A DNA stretch of 64,000 nt, from the NCBI RefSeq assembly GCF_900115735.1, contig NZ_FOXO01000017.1, forward strand, positions 21,475 to 85,474, written 5' to 3'. Positions 25,656-33,581 of the stretch are shown here, piece after piece. Source of the stretch: Butyrivibrio proteoclasticus (lineage in GTDB: Bacteria; Bacillota; Clostridia; Lachnospirales; Lachnospiraceae). Positions within the stretch are counted from its first letter, which is position 1. The number at the start of each line of letters is the position of its first letter. A program made the translations under genes and the position numbers. The notes beneath the pieces are model-generated. The model worked only from the letters and a program-made list of their open reading frames with translations, did no database searches and was not told the origin of the DNA.

Positions 25656-26426
25656 ATGAAAATAGATGAGATTATTGAAATAGTAAGAGAGGCCGGAAAT
25701 ATACTACTGACAGCAAAACGCCCTAAGGTGATGGAAAAGTCCGGACATGCAAATTTTGTTACTGAAACAGACGAGAAGGTTCAGAGATTCCTTGTGGAAA
25801 AGTTGAAGGCGGTGCTGCCTGAGGCTGAGTTCCTTGGAGAAGAAGATGGGCAGGATGTCTTTTCCGCTAAGATGGCAAGCGGATACTGCTTTGTCATAGA
25901 TCCAATAGATGGAACATCAAATTTCATCTATGCGTATAGACCTTCAGTTGTATCTGTGGGACTTCTCAAGGATGGAAAGCCATACATGGCCGTTGTCTAC
26001 AATCCCTATGATGACATGATGTTCTCTGCGGCAGCAGGCCAGGGCGCCTACATGAATGGTGAAAAGATAATGTCATCAGAGGCACCACTTTCTGATCAGC
26101 TCGCATGCTTTGGAACCGCTCCTTACTACGAAGAATACAGAGACAGATCTTTTGACATAGCAAAAAGACTCCTGCCTCAGTGCGTTGATCTTCGAAGATC
26201 CGGAACTGCTGCATGGGACATGTGCTGCGTTGCTCTTGGAAGATGCGGACTATACTTTGAACTGAAGATTCAGATCTGGGACTACGCGGCAGCTGCGCTT
26301 ATCGCCAAGGAAGCAGGCTGCAGCGTGACAGACATTGAAGGAAATCCCCTTCCATACACAGGTGCTTCTTCAGCGCTATGTATGGGGCGCGGGGTAAAAG
26401 AAATACCGGATTGCTTTAAAGAATAA
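25656..26426 (+). CDS. Inositol monophosphatase family protein
   Basis: A 256-residue Mg2+-dependent phosphatase of the IMPase/CysQ/FBPase superfamily. It has LGEEDGQD (metal-binding Glu), DPIDGTSNFIY (DPIDGTxNF motif, residues about 84-94), and WDYAAAALIAKEAGCSVTD (WDxAAxxxxxxEAGG-like; the last Gly is Cys here). The substrate could be inositol phosphate, PAP or another sugar phosphate. Probably co-transcribed with the J-domain gene. The GAAAAA before the ATG is a weak ribosome site. Confidence 0.92.
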   Translation: MKIDEIIEIVREAGNILLTAKRPKVMEKSGHANFVTETDEKVQRFLVEKLKAVLPEAEFLGEEDGQDVFSAKMASGYCFVIDPIDGTSNFIYAYRPSVVSVGLLKDGKPYMAVVYNPYDDMMFSAAAGQGAYMNGEKIMSSEAPLSDQLACFGTAPYYEEYRDRSFDIAKRLLPQCVDLRRSGTAAWDMCCVALGRCGLYFELKIQIWDYAAAALIAKEAGCSVTDIEGNPLPYTGASSALCMGRGVKEIPDCFKE

Positions 26427-26441
26427 ACAAAAAGCAAGCAT

Positions 26442-26518
26442 AAAAAGTGCGCATGGATACTGACGTGAGAGATGATTTCAAAATACATCTCCTCATCCCA
26501 GTGTTCATGCGCTTTTTC
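26442..26518 (+). terminator. Large branched hairpin terminator
   Basis: GCGCATG (26449-26455) pairs with CATGCGC (26506-26512), flanked by A5 before and T5 after. Inside, GAGATG pairs with CATCTC. The A/T flanks would allow termination in both directions. Confidence 0.7.
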
Positions 26519-26619
26519 ATTGTGGAAATTATTGGACAATTGACAGTTTAAAATTTGAATCATAGAAAAGCAGTTGGGGGAAGATAACAATAGTTTTGTG
26601 AAAGGAAAAGGTGATTCTT

Positions 26620-27021
26620 ATGAGAAAAATGATTATTGTATTATCTTCCATTACAGTTATGACTCTTATGCTTTTGGTTAGTAGCATCAGAGTGGATGCT
26701 GAAAGTTATGAGGAGTATTGCGAGAGATGGCTACAGAAACAACTTGAGCGTGACGAGAAACTTATGGACGAGTTAGAAGCAGAGGGGACCCTGACGCAGG
26801 AAGCAATCGATTCCATAAGCAAAGGAACTTCAAAGAGAAAACCAAATTGTAAATCAAATAAAAGCTCAAATAAATACAGCGATTCCGGAAGCTCTTCATC
26901 TAGTGGAAACACAACTTCCGGCAAAGGCTGGGTGTATTCGGCAGATGAACTTCATGTAATTGGACTTCCTGAGGGAGAGGATGGCTACACGCTTCCTGGA
27001 TGGTATGGGGATATTGATTAA
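26620..27021 (+). CDS. Small secreted protein
   Basis: A 133-residue protein with a signal peptide (RKMIIVLSSITVMTLMLLVS, cleavage near VDA), a charged helical region (SYEEYCERWLQKQLERDEKL), a Lys/Ser-rich linker and a C-terminal DELHVIGLPEGEDGYTLPGW segment. No family recognised. The ATG at 26620 is used because AAAAGGTG precedes it. One or two cysteines could form a disulfide. Confidence 0.7.
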   Translation: MRKMIIVLSSITVMTLMLLVSSIRVDAESYEEYCERWLQKQLERDEKLMDELEAEGTLTQEAIDSISKGTSKRKPNCKSNKSSNKYSDSGSSSSSGNTTSGKGWVYSADELHVIGLPEGEDGYTLPGWYGDID

Positions 27022-27096
27022 CAGATTTATAGTTGGGGCGGGGAATGATCATATATCATTTCCCGTCCTGTGCCATTTGGGAAAGGCGGTGATAAC

Positions 27097-27300
27097 ATGT
27101 TAGCTATTTTTGAATTATTCCTTGCAATAATCATTGTTGCAGTTAGACATTATTTGAAGAATAAAGAACAATATCAGGTAAAGATAAAAAGAATTTTGTT
27201 GAAAGTGGCGGCCACAGTATTAGCACTCCTTCTTACAATTACAGTGCTACTGCAAGAGTTGATTCAGCAGTTATTAAACAAAATCGGCAAAAGCTTATAG
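27097..27300 (+). CDS. Small two-helix membrane protein
   Basis: A 67-residue protein with an N-terminal helix (LAIFELFLAIIIVAV), a basic loop (KNKEQYQVKIKRILLK) and a second hydrophobic helix. GGCGGTG precedes the ATG at 27097; an upstream in-frame ATG lacks a ribosome site. It shares its terminator with the convergent gene downstream. Confidence 0.5.
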   Translation: MLAIFELFLAIIIVAVRHYLKNKEQYQVKIKRILLKVAATVLALLLTITVLLQELIQQLLNKIGKSL

Positions 27301-27309
27301 ATAATTGCA

Positions 27310-27350
27310 AAAGAGCTGCTGGTGTTATTTGTTAAACATCAACAGCTCTT
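27310..27350. terminator. Bidirectional terminator between convergent genes
   Basis: AAGAGCTG...TGTT pairs with AACA...CAGCTCTT with one mismatch and one GT pair, and has A-rich and T-rich flanks. It lies between the ends of a plus-strand and a minus-strand gene. Confidence 0.75.
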
Positions 27351-27358
27351 TCTACTTA

Positions 27359-27688
27359 CTACTTCCCATAATTACGGTCTATCAGTTCCTGAACCGATTC
27401 TTTCAAATCATCACTGAAGTCAGCGAGATCTTCCTGTGTAATGATTCCAAGATTTATCATGGTCACAATATCAAAAATGGCTTCACCTTTATCAAGCTGC
27501 ATCTGCACACCGGGATTCTTCTTATCTTTCTTGATTCGTTTATCGAGATCCCAGAACTTGGTAGATGCTGGTTTCTTGTTCTGAAGCATCTTAACATATT
27601 CTTTTAAAAGCCTTTCCATATACGCTTCCTGCCATTCGGGAACCTTATCCATGAATAATTTCCAATCAGCTTTTGTAATGCCATTCAT
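27359..27688 (-). CDS. Hypothetical cytosolic helical protein
   Basis: A 109-residue, highly charged protein (MNGITKADWKLFMDKVPEWQ at the start; FDIVTMINLGIITQEDLADF near the end). The start at 27688 is preferred to the upstream 27730 because AGGAG lies about 10 bases before it. It looks like an all-helical protein without catalytic motifs. Not recognised. Its only nearby partners are on the other strand. Confidence 0.6.
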   Translation of the reverse strand: MNGITKADWKLFMDKVPEWQEAYMERLLKEYVKMLQNKKPASTKFWDLDKRIKKDKKNPGVQMQLDKGEAIFDIVTMINLGIITQEDLADFSDDLKESVQELIDRNYGK

Positions 27689-27887
27689 AATTATAGAACT
27701 CCTGTGGTTATCATTTTTGTAAATGATCATAGCACATATCTACCTCTATTTGCATTTGGACTTCTGGTTGAATCTCCGAAAGCCGCATGGATACTGGACA
27801 AAAGAACTGTTATTTTTATGGGACTGATAGAGGTTTACACTTTAGTTACAAGGTGAAGAGAAGGTTGCTTTTTGAGGAGAACACATT

Positions 27888-28007
27888 ATGGAGAAACTTC
27901 TGTATTGGCTTAGGAAATGTATTCATAGGAACAACAGATTCTGTAAACACTTCTGTGTCACTTGCGAGTTCTATGAAATCTGCAAGAGAGATGGAAGTTT
28001 GGATTGA
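27888..28007 (+). CDS. 39-residue cysteine-rich small protein
   Basis: ATG with GAGGAG 8 bases upstream. The frame begins MEKLLYWLRKCIHRNNRFCK and continues with CVTCEFYEICKRDG. The CxxC...C spacing with nearby His suggests a small zinc-binding protein. Frame and ribosome site are good, and it is 15 bases from the next small gene, so the two are probably co-transcribed. Function unknown. Confidence 0.5.
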   Translation: MEKLLYWLRKCIHRNNRFCKHFCVTCEFYEICKRDGSLD

Positions 28008-28022
28008 AAGAGAGGTAGCGTT

Positions 28023-28208
28023 ATGTTTTTTGGAAAGAAAGATAAAGATGTCAGATTAACAGATAAGCAATACAAGGACCTTACAAGCAAAATGAGCAAA
28101 AAGGAGCGCAGAGAATTTGATCGTCGTCAGGATGAACTGAGAAGAGAAAGAGAAGAAGATAGACTTCTCGGATGGCTGGAATTTGAGGATGATTTGGATG
28201 ATATGTGA
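28023..28208 (+). CDS. Small charged helical protein
   Basis: A 61-residue protein rich in Lys, Arg, Asp and Glu (KMSKKERREFDRRQDELRRE) with an acidic tail LEFEDDLDDM. It follows an AGAGAGGT ribosome site. Likely a single long helix; no family recognised. Co-transcribed with the small cysteine-rich gene. Confidence 0.55.
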   Translation: MFFGKKDKDVRLTDKQYKDLTSKMSKKERREFDRRQDELRREREEDRLLGWLEFEDDLDDM

Positions 28209-28360
28209 TGATTGGCTCTTGATGAGACCAATTGTAAAAACATTTGAGATTGTAAATTGAACACTAGGAGCAGTTCTGTGAATTAGTAAAAGTCATGGGC
28301 TGTCTGCTTTTGCTTTGCATAGTAGATAATTTGCACATTTATTGAGATAATTAAGCGACA

Positions 28361-28451
28361 TGGTTATTAAAAACCAAAATTGGTTATTGACAACCAAAGA
28401 ATCTGTTGATATATTTTATTCATCAGATAACAACATGGTTATAAATAACCA
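28361..28451 (+). promoter_or_regulatory. Promoter with three palindromic operators
   Basis: A textbook promoter, TTGACA (28387-28392), 17 bp, TATATT (28410-28415), overlaps the second of three 16-bp palindromes: TGGTTATTAAAAACCA (28361), TGGTTATTGACAACCA (28381) and TGGTTATAAATAACCA (28436). The first two are exactly 20 bp apart. The third overlaps the start of the ribosome site AAAGGAGGAA. This is a strong repressor-operator layout for the methylase gene that follows; no regulator gene lies next to it. Confidence 0.8.
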
Positions 28452-28464
28452 AAGGAGGAAACCC

Positions 28465-30186
28465 ATGTTAGATAGAAACGAAATTAGAAAGATTGATGCT
28501 AAGGTTGTAAGTGAGATTAGTTGGAAGATAGCTAACTTTATGAGAGGAATGGCACCAGCCGATCCAAAGCAGAATTTTGTTCTTGTGTACTTAGCATTTG
28601 TAGCTTTAACAAATGAGATTGATAATATTGATGATTTACTTTTCTTTATAGAAGATAAAATTTCTGAGCAGAGGGCAATGTTCGCAAAAGAAGTTGCTAG
28701 AGATAGTATTGAGATAGCTTTACAACTATCAAAAACATTTTCAGAAGAGGACTTGCTTGCTTATCTATTTGTATTTCCGAGAGAATACTCAGGAAGATTT
28801 GGCGGAGAATATGGAACACCAGAGTCTCTTTCAAAACTTGCAGTGAGAGTTTTGGATATCAAAGAGAATGAGAGAGTTGCAGACTTTGGAAGTGGAGCTG
28901 GTGATTTTATTACCCTTGCTACTGAGGGACATGAGATAAATCCATTCTACGGAATAGAGCTTAATACCTATTCATATGAAATCTCAAAAATCAGAGCAGA
29001 ATTATTTGCTGATAATACAGAATTTGAACTTGGCGATATGTTTGCGGTTTCAATGGATAAAAAGTTTGAAAAGATATTTTCAAATTATCCATTTGGTATG
29101 AGGTTAATCCATCTGCAGACTGGCTCAGCTTATATTGAAGACCTTCTTAAGAGAATGCCGGAGATAAAAAGAGCTACTTCATCTGACTGGATTTTTAATT
29201 CAGTGATTTTTGATCATCTTACAGAAAATGGTAAGGCAGTTGCCATTATGACTAATGGCAGTACATGGAACAGTATAGATCAGAGAATCCGTGAATACTT
29301 CATTAGAAATGGATATGTTGAAGCAGTTATTTCTCTTCCTGCAAAGCTATTTGAGTTTACAAATATTGCTACAACTATGATTGTTCTTAGCAGGGGCAAT
29401 AAAGAAGTTAGGTTGGTAGATGCAACAGCCTTATGTGAGCAGGGTAGAAGACAGAACGTCATTACTGATGAAAATATTGAACACATTATAAGTTTATTAA
29501 AAGAGGATGGAGACGAGACTATTACTGTAGATTTGAAGACTTTGCAGAATAATGAATTTGTGCTTAATCCTTCACGATATCTTGAAAAGACCATTGAGAT
29601 TGAGGATGGTGTTGAGCTTGGCAGTTTAATGAAGCGCATCACCAGAGGGGCTCCACTTAGGGCAAGTGAGTTAGATGAAATGGTTTCAGATGAACCTACA
29701 GATACACAGTATCTTATGCTTGCAAATATTCAGAATGGAATGATTTCCGAAGATTTACCATATCTTAAAGAGCTGGATGCAAAGCTAGATAAGTATTGTA
29801 TTGGGAATAGAAACCTTTTGCTTTCAAAAAATGGTGCACCATTCAAGGTTGCGGTTGCTGAGGTTGAGGAAGGAAGAAAGATATTAGGAAATGGTAATCT
29901 TTTTATCATTGAGTTGGATGAAGAAAAGGTTAATCCATATTTTATCAAGGCCTTTTTTGATAGTGAAGTTGGAACTGCTGTTCTTAAGTCAATTGCCGTA
30001 GGTGCAACAATTCCAAATATCTCAGCTGAGTCACTTAAGAAGCTGATTGTTCCATTGCCATCAATGGAAAAGCAAAATGAAATTGCAAATCTGTACCAGG
30101 CTAAGCAGGACGAAATAAAAGTGCTGCAGCTTAAGATTCAGAAAGCACAGAATGATTTGAGAGGTATCTTCGGGGAGGTGAAGTGA
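28465..30186 (+). CDS. N6-adenine DNA methylase fused to a type I specificity-like domain
   Basis: A 573-residue protein. Residues 1-130 form a helical HsdM-like N-domain. The methylase core follows, with SAM-binding motif I DFGSGAGDF (about residues 139-147) and a motif IV variant FSNYPFG in place of NPPF. From about residue 385 it becomes a half HsdS: a target-recognition-like domain (VELGSLMKRITRGAPLRASE, YLMLANIQNGMISE) ending in the HsdS-type helix IVPLPSMEKQNEIANLYQAK. It thus carries its own specificity. The ATG at 28465 follows AAAGGAGGAA; upstream starts would lie in the operator region. It may methylate without a dedicated R subunit and may form a module with the next gene. Confidence 0.85.
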   Translation: MLDRNEIRKIDAKVVSEISWKIANFMRGMAPADPKQNFVLVYLAFVALTNEIDNIDDLLFFIEDKISEQRAMFAKEVARDSIEIALQLSKTFSEEDLLAYLFVFPREYSGRFGGEYGTPESLSKLAVRVLDIKENERVADFGSGAGDFITLATEGHEINPFYGIELNTYSYEISKIRAELFADNTEFELGDMFAVSMDKKFEKIFSNYPFGMRLIHLQTGSAYIEDLLKRMPEIKRATSSDWIFNSVIFDHLTENGKAVAIMTNGSTWNSIDQRIREYFIRNGYVEAVISLPAKLFEFTNIATTMIVLSRGNKEVRLVDATALCEQGRRQNVITDENIEHIISLLKEDGDETITVDLKTLQNNEFVLNPSRYLEKTIEIEDGVELGSLMKRITRGAPLRASELDEMVSDEPTDTQYLMLANIQNGMISEDLPYLKELDAKLDKYCIGNRNLLLSKNGAPFKVAVAEVEEGRKILGNGNLFIIELDEEKVNPYFIKAFFDSEVGTAVLKSIAVGATIPNISAESLKKLIVPLPSMEKQNEIANLYQAKQDEIKVLQLKIQKAQNDLRGIFGEVK

Positions 30187-30187
30187 T

Positions 30188-30715
30188 ATGTTGTCTATTG
30201 AAGAATTGTCAGAACTTGAAGACGCTATCATGGAAGTTTTGCCCGACAAGATAACACAGATTTTATCGAGAGCCAATAGAAGTGGTGAGCTTGAAGAATT
30301 ATTGAGGCTCCTGGGACTATCAGATCTTCTTAACAGTGAAAATCAATTTGAAACATACAAGGATGGCAAAATTGTTGTAGTAGGTGGAACCGAAGTCAAG
30401 GAAGATGTTCTGGCATCTATTGGCAAACAGCTTGGTATAGATAAAAAGCGTTTTGAATTCTGCTTGGATTATGAAGATGCTCAGAAGTACGATTTCAGAA
30501 AGATGCAGTATGCTCCGCAGTATCGTGTCGTTCTCTTTGGTCCTACCCCACATAGTGGACATGGTAAGGGAGACAGCGGAAGTATTATTGCGGAGATTGA
30601 AAAGTCAGAAGCTTATCCAAGAGTTGAAAGATTACTGAGTGGACAGGAGCTTAAAATTACAAAATCCAACTTCAGAGAAATGCTTCAAAGGCTGATTGAC
30701 GAAGACTATATATGA
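30188..30715 (+). CDS. Partner protein of the methylase-specificity fusion
   Basis: A 175-residue protein whose start lies one base after the methylase stop. Its N-terminal third is helical; the rest alternates beta strands and helices (GKIVVVGGTEVKEDVLASIG, YRVVLFGPTPHSGHGKGDSG). The FGPTPHS loop looks conserved and could bind a nucleotide or metal, but it is not a classic Walker A motif. I recall similar proteins beside N6-methylases as hypothetical genes. Tight coupling suggests a two-gene defence or methylation module, but no activity can be assigned. Confidence 0.6.
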   Translation: MLSIEELSELEDAIMEVLPDKITQILSRANRSGELEELLRLLGLSDLLNSENQFETYKDGKIVVVGGTEVKEDVLASIGKQLGIDKKRFEFCLDYEDAQKYDFRKMQYAPQYRVVLFGPTPHSGHGKGDSGSIIAEIEKSEAYPRVERLLSGQELKITKSNFREMLQRLIDEDYI

Positions 30716-30842
30716 TATACTGATAGCAGTTGTTATTTAAGAGAAAAGCTTTAAGAGAAAAGTTTAAGAGTCTATTTTTTAGGATACATAAAAGCGTACA
30801 ATTATAATTGAACAAATATAAATAGTTGAAAGAGGTATATAC

Positions 30843-32411
30843 ATGGCACCTAAGGCTAAAAAAGAAGTATCAATGGAGGAAGCTCTTTGGAAATCTGCGG
30901 ATAAACTTAGAGGTTCTGTTGAATCTGCAGAGTATAAGCATGTAGTACTGAGCTTGTTCTTCCTTAAATTTGCAAGTGATAAATTTGAAGAGCAAAAGGC
31001 AAAAATCATTGCAGAAGGACATGACAAGTTTGTAGATAACATAGCTTTTTATACAAAGGATAATGTTTTCTACTTACCACCTGAAAGCAGATGGTCTTAC
31101 GTGATGGAGAATGCAAAGCAGGATGACATTGCGCTTAAGATTGATACTGCCCTTTATACAATTGAAAATACCAACCCTATATTAAAGGGGGCATTACCGG
31201 ATAATTACTATTCAAGATTACAGCTTGATACAACTAAGCTGGCATCACTTTTGGATGAAATAAATAAGATTGATACAACAAAAGATAAAGAAAATGATAT
31301 CATCGGCAGAATGTATGAATATTTCCTCAGTAAGTTTGCTATTGCTGAAGGAAAGGGTAAGGGAGAATTCTACACTCCAAAGAGCATTGTTAATCTGATT
31401 GCAGAATTGATTGAGCCTTATGATGGTATACTTTACGATCCATGCTGCGGCTCTGGTGGTATGTTTGTGCAGTCGATTAAGTTCGTAGAAGCACATCATG
31501 GTAATAAAAAGAAAGTTTCTATTTATGGTCAGGAGTATACAAATACTACATACAAACTGGCCAAAATGAATCTTGCCATAAGAGGTATCGCTGCAAATCT
31601 TGGAGAAACAGCAGCAAATACTTTTTCAAATGACCAGCACAAGGATCTGAAAGCAGATTATATCATGGCAAATCCGCCATTCAACCAGAAAGAATGGCGT
31701 GCAGATGATGAGCTCCTTGATGATCCAAGATGGAATGGGTATGAGGTTCCACCAACAAGTAATGCAAACTATGGTTGGATTTTAAATATGGTATCTAAGC
31801 TTTCTCAGAATGGTGTTGCAGGATTCCTTCTTGCGAATGGAGCACTTTCTGATGATGGTACTGAGCTTAAGATAAGACAGCAGCTTATTGAAAACGATTT
31901 GGTTGAGGCAATTCTGATTCTGCCTCGAAATCTTTTCTACACAACCGACATCAGTGTTACACTGTGGATTCTTAACAAGAATAAGAAAGAGCGTACTGTT
32001 GATAACAATGGTGTTGAGAAACACTATCGTAACAGAGAAAAGGAAATTCTCTTCATGGATCTTCGTCAGATGGGAAGCCCATATGAGAAGAAATATATTG
32101 AGCTTACAGAAGAAGATAGAGCAAAGGTTGTAGAAACATATCATAACTGGCAACAAGTTGGATATGAGAACACATACGAAAATATACCAGAATTCTGTTA
32201 TTCAGCAGGCTATGATGAAGTCGCTGAAAAAGGATTTACCCTGGTTCCAAGTAGATATATTGAATTTGTAAATCGTGATGAAAACATTGACTTTGACACA
32301 AAAATGAAGACATTGCAGAGTGAGCTTCAGGAGTTGTTAGTGCAGGAGGAAAAGTCAAAGGAAGAGTTGCTTGGAGTATTTAAGGAGCTTGGTTATGAAA
32401 TCAAATTATAA
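30843..32411 (+). CDS. hsdM: Type I restriction-modification system, M subunit
   Basis: A 522-residue HsdM. The N-domain EALWKSADKLRGSVESAEYK...SLFFLKFASDKFEEQ is typical, as is GEFYTPKSIVNLIAELIEPY before SAM motif I DPCCGSGG (about residues 200-207) and motif IV NPPF. It methylates adenine with HsdS and forms the restriction complex with HsdR. The C-terminus is helical and overlaps the first hsdS half by 17 bases. AAAGAGGT precedes the ATG. It has its own 127-bp AT-rich upstream region. Confidence 0.95.
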   Translation: MAPKAKKEVSMEEALWKSADKLRGSVESAEYKHVVLSLFFLKFASDKFEEQKAKIIAEGHDKFVDNIAFYTKDNVFYLPPESRWSYVMENAKQDDIALKIDTALYTIENTNPILKGALPDNYYSRLQLDTTKLASLLDEINKIDTTKDKENDIIGRMYEYFLSKFAIAEGKGKGEFYTPKSIVNLIAELIEPYDGILYDPCCGSGGMFVQSIKFVEAHHGNKKKVSIYGQEYTNTTYKLAKMNLAIRGIAANLGETAANTFSNDQHKDLKADYIMANPPFNQKEWRADDELLDDPRWNGYEVPPTSNANYGWILNMVSKLSQNGVAGFLLANGALSDDGTELKIRQQLIENDLVEAILILPRNLFYTTDISVTLWILNKNKKERTVDNNGVEKHYRNREKEILFMDLRQMGSPYEKKYIELTEEDRAKVVETYHNWQQVGYENTYENIPEFCYSAGYDEVAEKGFTLVPSRYIEFVNRDENIDFDTKMKTLQSELQELLVQEEKSKEELLGVFKELGYEIKL

Positions 32412-32916
32412 AAGACTTGGCGATTACATAAGCCCGGTGGATATTAGGAATAAAGATTTGGCAATAGATAGGCTTCTTGGTGTAAGCATTTCAAAAACAT
32501 TTATCGAGTCAATCGCGAATACAGTTGGAACAGACTTTTCTAATTATAAAGTTGTTAAAAGAAATCAGTTTGCATATGGACCGGTTACTTCAAGGAATGG
32601 AGATAAGATATCAGTTGCGCTATTGAATGAGGATGAGTGTATTATCTCCAGCTCCTATTCTGTGTTCAAAGTAAATGACGAAAATCGATTATCTCCAAAT
32701 TACCTGATGCTATGGTTTAACAGACCAGAGTTTGATAGATATGCAAGGTATATGTCACATGGAAGCGTGAGAGAAATTTTCTCATGGGATGACATGTGTG
32801 ATGTTGAACTTCCTGTACCAAGCATCGAAGAGCAGAATGAAATTGTGGCTGCTTATAAGACGATAGATAATAGGATAGCACTAAAAAAGAAGATAAATGA
32901 TAATTTAGCGGCTTGA
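32395..32916 (+). CDS. hsdS: HsdS N-terminal half (TRD1), expressed position
   Basis: A 173-residue half-sized specificity subunit: one target-recognition domain (YKRLGDYISPVDIRN..., NQFAYGPVTSRNGDKISVAL) followed by the conserved helix VPSIEEQNEIVAAYKTIDNR and KKINDNLAA. A full HsdS has two such modules. The frame stops two codons after the recombination core encoding I-N-D-N-L, so in this arrangement it is truncated; inversion would fuse it to one of the C-terminal cassettes. AAGGAG lies 8 bases before the ATG, within the end of hsdM. Confidence 0.88.
   Translation: MKSNYKRLGDYISPVDIRNKDLAIDRLLGVSISKTFIESIANTVGTDFSNYKVVKRNQFAYGPVTSRNGDKISVALLNEDECIISSSYSVFKVNDENRLSPNYLMLWFNRPEFDRYARYMSHGSVREIFSWDDMCDVELPVPSIEEQNEIVAAYKTIDNRIALKKKINDNLAA
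32894..32907 (+). repeat. Recombination core site 1 of hsdS shufflon
   Basis: TAAATGATAATTTA: inverted arms TAAAT/ATTTA around an asymmetric GATA spacer, the form of a tyrosine-recombinase core. It encodes the N-D-N-L region of the first hsdS half and shares about 33 bases with site 3. Confidence 0.8.
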
Positions 32917-33530
32917 GATCTGTGTTAACAAACCACCCTTAAGTTCTGTAAGCAACTGTATTTCTTTTGTATTTGAAAGAATTTCACAGAATAAAGGGTA
33001 CACAAGATTCTGAAAATGTATAGCATCACCTTTGTCGGGAAGAAAAACTTTTTCCATTTCAAAATCACGTGTAACTAAAGCGCTAAAAACAGCTCCCGAT
33101 GCTTTCTTTTTCATAGTCGCTATAACATAACGAGTAAAAGCATAGACAAATAACGGCGGATAGTCATCTTTACCTTTTAAGGCATAACATGACTGATTCA
33201 TAGCCATCGGAACTCCTGCCATAGAAAGGTTTCCTACTGTACCGCGGCAGGTTACGAACGTTGTGTACGGTGGATAGAGTCGGCTGGAACAATTGTTTAA
33301 GCCCTCATTTGTTAGCTTTTTTTCAGTGCTTAAGCAAAACGGTGAATCTGATACATCCTTGGGTGTGAAAAAAGGTATATCTCCGTTCCAGTAATCACCA
33401 ATTTCGGTTTTTGGAGTTCCACCACCCATTAGTTGCACTATATCAGTAAAGGATACGGTATTATTTGAGCTTTCCTTTATAAATTTATCAAAAAATATCG
33501 TATCTGCCATGTTAGCTAAATTATCATTTA
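32905..33530 (-). CDS. Silent HsdS C-terminal cassette 1 (TRD2)
   Basis: A minus-strand open frame that reads N-D-N-L-A-N from the site-2 core into MADTIFFDKFIKESSNNTVS, a target-recognition domain (VQLMGGGTPKTEIGDYWNGD, then TPKDVSDSPF) and a terminal helix. This matches the second half of HsdS proteins. A stop precedes the core, so the cassette has no promoter and only a weak internal ATG at 33510. It becomes expressed as the second half of hsdS if the segment between site 1 and site 2 inverts. Its stop codon lies inside site 1. Confidence 0.85.
33517..33530 (-). repeat. Recombination core site 2 of hsdS shufflon
   Basis: The same 14-base core as site 1 on the opposite strand (TAAATTATCATTTA on the plus strand). 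It lies at the 5' end of silent cassette 1, in the reading phase that would join I-N-D-N-L. Confidence 0.8.
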
Positions 33531-33581
33531 GCTAAATGACGTCATAATCGTTATCTTATATGAAAAAAGGAGATTTTGATT

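Noticed and set aside
33576..33581. TTG start two codons upstream for the recombinase
   Set aside because: AAAAAGGAGA is only about 3 bases from it, too close, while the ATG at 33582 has normal spacing.
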